Assembly: GCA_018398805.1 (NCBI GenBank)
Contig: JAGFBZ010000261.1
Location: forward strand, 2,852,001-2,916,000
Source: Hirundichthys speculiger
Taxonomy: Eukaryota; Chordata; Actinopteri; Beloniformes; Exocoetidae
Direction: 5' to 3'
Length of the DNA: 64,000 bases
Below are positions 60,972 to 64,000 of the stretch, in pieces. The notes below the pieces were generated by a model that was given only the letters and a program-made list of their open reading frames with translations, was not told where the DNA came from and ran no database searches. The translations under genes were made by a program, and so were the position numbers. The number at the start of each line of letters is the position of its first letter. Position 1 is the stretch's first letter.

Positions 60972-61974
60972 TGTAGAAAATAGAGCATGAAAACACAAGG
61001 CAAGTCTGTTACCAGAGTAAGGGGAAAGGAAAACGGTGGGCCAGCCAGACTAGACAGCTCCAGGCAGATACTATGTTACAGAAAGAAAGAGTAGTAAAAA
61101 CAAGACAGAGAGAGAGAGAGGAAAAAAGCAGGTGTATTTGTAGAGTCCTGCTGGACTGGTGGGTTTGATGGGGACATTATGTGTCTCATTTCATTTCACT
61201 TTAAATCTGAAGTAGCTTCTTTGCTGTCTCTTTCTGTTTAACTTTTTGCCATCTATTTCCCCCTGTCGTCTAAAAACACTGTTCCATGTTAGTTTTGCAT
61301 CAGGAAGAACTCCACATTCTGTCAAAGAATCAGACGGACTGAATAAAGGCTGAAAAAATTAGGCCATGCACAGATAATACTGACTGACTATGGTTACATC
61401 AAAAATTTATTTGATATAATAATAACCAATGAGGCTTGTTTGAGTGCTTGTCTATTTTTATAACAGAGCCTTCAAAGGCTAGAGGGGCATTCAGTGTCTC
61501 AACCCAGGTAGTTATGCTGAAGTCTGTATACACAGCAACCCCCCCATATGCCACATTTTAATCACACAGGTAGGACTTCCTTCATATTTCAGCAGAGACC
61601 AGAGTTGCCAGTTATCTCCAGATGGTAAGGAAAGGTGAGTTCAGAGACAAGATTCCCTGGGGCATGAACTTCACCACCGAGCACATCATTTTATATTTTA
61701 GACATTTATCCTAGATGCTTTTTTTTTCACCTTTATAGCAGCCTTCAGTGCATGAACAACTACCTTGTCCTGTGACTTCCTCAAGGACAATTCATCGTGA
61801 CACAAACCTATTGAAGAGAAAAAAATATATAACCTAATATTGAGGCTTTTACTGTAAGCACAGACCACTTACCAGACACAGTCTGTCTCAAATTCAACCA
61901 AATCTTGTGACAATGTTAAAATACCTTAACTGAACTAATCTTTATACTCAAACATAATTTATACATTCGTCATA

Positions 61975-62607
61975 CAGTGATCCCTTGCCAATTTGCACTC
62001 TAAGTTCCACTATTTTAGTTATTCACAGATTTTTCAGAAGTATATAATATAATAAAAAAATCAAGAAAAAATTGCGGAAACATCACAGGATGTTGTGTGC
62101 GTTCTCTCACAGCGAAGAAATGCTGTGAGCCAGCCTGGCCCCTTTAAGAAGGTGGCCTTATGGGTAATGGTGTGTGTGTGTCGTGGGACGGCAGAATGAA
62201 AACGGGGTTAGATGAAAAGTGGAGTGAGCATAAACAACAGCCCAGCGTGTATAGATTTACATTCTCTGTTAACTGACAGGAGCCCAACAATACAACCTGT
62301 GTGATGTTACAAGTTCCTGCAGTGCCAGAATAAAGTGCTCGTTCCATGCAGAGAAAACCTGACTTTTTTTGTTGTTGTTGTTAGCATGTTACCCGCTAAT
62401 TACAAGCCAAAAATAGCACAATACCAGCGGTTTCTTTACTACGGTTCGGAGACCAGAGGCTGTGAAGGTAACAGAGAAACCACAGTTGAGCCTTTGTCTT
62501 GTTTCGCTGCAGTGTCTAGCTACTTTTTTTGTGGTTTTTAAACATATTTTAATCACATTAATTAGGCTCGAGTGGCTCCGGCTGCAGTTCGTGGATTTTG
62601 ATTTTCA
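61975..62607 (+). mobile_element. Tigger/pogo-like element, copy A (right end lost)
   Basis: The left end is CAGTGATCCCTTGCCAAT directly after TA (61973-61974). The right part (62335-62607) is the reverse complement of copy B's first roughly 310 bp: shared landmarks are GAAAACCTGACTTTTTTTG, CAAAAATAGCACAATACCAG, CGGAGACCAGAGGCTGTGAA and CGTGGATTTTGATTTTCA. Copy B continues past that point to a CAGTGATCCC terminus; copy A stops after ATTTTCA, so about 40 bp of terminal repeat are missing. No transposase domain was recognised; the similar frames in both copies are probably non-coding. Confidence 0.7.
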
Positions 62608-63684
62608 TAAAGTCATAAAGTGATTTTACATAAAGTCCACAGAACATACATAGAACAAAATAGATCTTTCTGGTAAACTTCAAACACAAACTAAATGCAC
62701 GGGCATGGAGAGAGCAAGGCATTGCTTTAGTTAGTCATAGTAGTAACAAAAATATTGTCCCAGTCTCAAAACAGCAGTTGGGTTTTAGGCAATTTGGTTT
62801 GAGAATTGTATTCTTCCAGCCCTCAAAGCACTTGATCAATTTTTCAAAGCATATTCACATTAGCAGAAGGAGACAGAAGGAACTAAGCTACAAGCTGAGT
62901 TTATGCTACAGATTTCGTGAAAGGCTTTAGAATCAAGACACTCTTTTATTCATTTGGTTTTGCTTGCTGCCCATGTCTATGTAAATCTGCCTCCTGCCCT
63001 GTTGTCTCTGTTTGACTTTTTCTTATATCAAGACATTAAAGGACAAATTAGATGGTCCTCTTGTTATTTCTGCAGCACAATGGATAACCCTTGTAATGTA
63101 ACCAAACCCTTTTCCTTACTTTTAACTGGTCCTTCCCTCCCTGCCAATAACATCCACCCTCCATTAAGTCTTTCTTTCTCACACACATGCAACTCTTCCT
63201 TCCACTGCCTCCTCCATTTATAAAGAATTAGATCTATAAATGGTTCTTATGGCGCAGGCAAGCACAGGCACAGATCCTGTCAAAGGGCTCCGTTCAATGG
63301 TGTTTACTTAAGGCCAGGGACATTGGCCACAGCTAAATCTACCTCAATTGGCATTTCAGACTTTTGTCTGACTCGAGGACAGCCACATTACAGTCAATCA
63401 CAGTGGAAGAAGGTGTTTTCATGCTGGTCTGATTGTTGATATTAACAACACAAAGGTAAACCAGCAGCAGGTTTACTTTTTAGCAACATTAATGCTGACA
63501 ACATATCACAGAGAGAGAATTTACACAACATATTCAAGCCAAATTATCAGTAATTTGAGGGTTCCTTTTGAGAGTTGCATGCTTACTAATGAAAATTCAA
63601 ACTAAGAATTGCCATCTTTGAGGGAAAATGAGATGCGATGCATGTTAAAACAAACAAACAGGCAAATATTTAATTGGAAATACA
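62608..63684. other. Spacer between two inverted transposon copies
   Basis: About 1.1 kb of ordinary intronic sequence. No feature was recognised. Confidence 0.6.
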
Positions 63685-63686
63685 TA

Positions 63687-64000
63687 CAGTGATCCCTTAT
63701 TTTTCGCGGTTAATGGGGACCGGCGCCCCCCCCGTGAAAATCAAAATCCACGAACTGGAGCCAGAGCCCACCAAGCCTAAATAATGTGTTTAAAATATGT
63801 TTAAAAACCACAAAAAAGTAGCGAGACACTGCAGCGAAACAAGACAAAGGCTCAACTGTGGTCTTTCTGTTACCTTCACAGCCTCTGGTCTCTGAACCGT
63901 AGTAAAGAAACCACTGGTATTGTGCTATTTTTGGCTTGTAAGTAGCAGCTAACACGCTAACAACAACAACAAAAAAAAGTCAGGTTTTCTCTGTATGGAA
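63687..64000 (-). mobile_element. Tigger/pogo-like element, copy B (runs off the window)
   Basis: It begins CAGTGATCCCTTATTTTTCG after TA (63685-63686), followed by CGGTTAATGGGGACCGGCGC. This is the well-preserved terminus of the same family as copy A in the opposite orientation. The match to copy A starts at about 63735 and continues to the last base of the window. Confidence 0.75.

Larger units (their letters stand above)
55261..61972. other. rbms3: rbms3 upstream intron without recognisable genes
   Basis: About 6.7 kb. It contains an imperfect hairpin at 55355-55399, (CA)n at 56572-56592, a G-rich tract at 60940-60971 and an AG-rich tract near 61105-61125. The 150-codon frame 59755-60207 lies in Ser/Leu-coding pyrimidine-rich DNA and is not supported as a gene. 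An octamer-like ATTTGCAT occurs at 58922-58929. Confidence 0.55.

Noticed and set aside
62335..62541. Similar 60-80 residue frames in both Tigger-like copies
   Set aside because: They look like conserved non-coding DNA of the element; they match no transposase domain and include terminal sequence.

Overview
The window looks like teleost (ray-finned fish) nuclear DNA. It is AT-rich, full of microsatellites and homopolymer tracts, and carries a typical fish mix of transposon remnants: Tc1, Tigger/pogo-like, hAT, piggyBac and L2-type LINE. Only one host gene can be supported. Two minus-strand exons, at 33390-33233 and 13552-13494, splice in phase and encode the first half of an RNA-recognition motif that matches RBMS3 (RNA-binding motif, single-stranded-interacting protein 3). 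Nearly all the rest is rbms3 intron: more than 30.6 kb upstream of the first exon, 19,680 bp between the two exons, and 13.5 kb downstream. The first coding exon, promoter and remaining exons were not found here.

Layout in + coordinates. 1-13493 is downstream intron with a 984-bp hAT element (742-1725), a LINE 3' end (about 7384-8006), a putative inverted-repeat element (8713-9378), and a Tc1 element (9889-11482) inserted inside an older Tigger-like element (9507-11614) that also holds a 36-base G run. 13494-13552 is the RRM1-middle exon. 13553-33232 is the intron between the exons. Its first part holds a second Tc1 copy (14024 to about 16450) split by an L2-type LINE (14796-16047). Further along are a Tigger-like deletion derivative (22234-23297), a piggyBac-type derivative (23831-24549) and smaller fragments. 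33233-33390 is the RRM1-start exon. 33391-64000 is upstream intron. Its first 21 kb is almost free of recognisable transposons, followed by a hAT element with a BED-finger trace (54273-55252) and two head-to-head copies of one Tigger-like family (61975-62607 and 63687 to the window end).

No operon, CRISPR, tRNA or rRNA was seen, and no novel multi-gene system. The best material is the nested-transposon chronology, transposase relics with readable lesions (including a catalytic Glu-to-Lys change), structure-forming DNA (a perfect hairpin, G-runs, an inverted transposon pair able to fold in the rbms3 pre-mRNA) and a transposon-poor block next to a coding exon that may be under regulatory constraint. 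Family names come from recognising motifs, without database searches.
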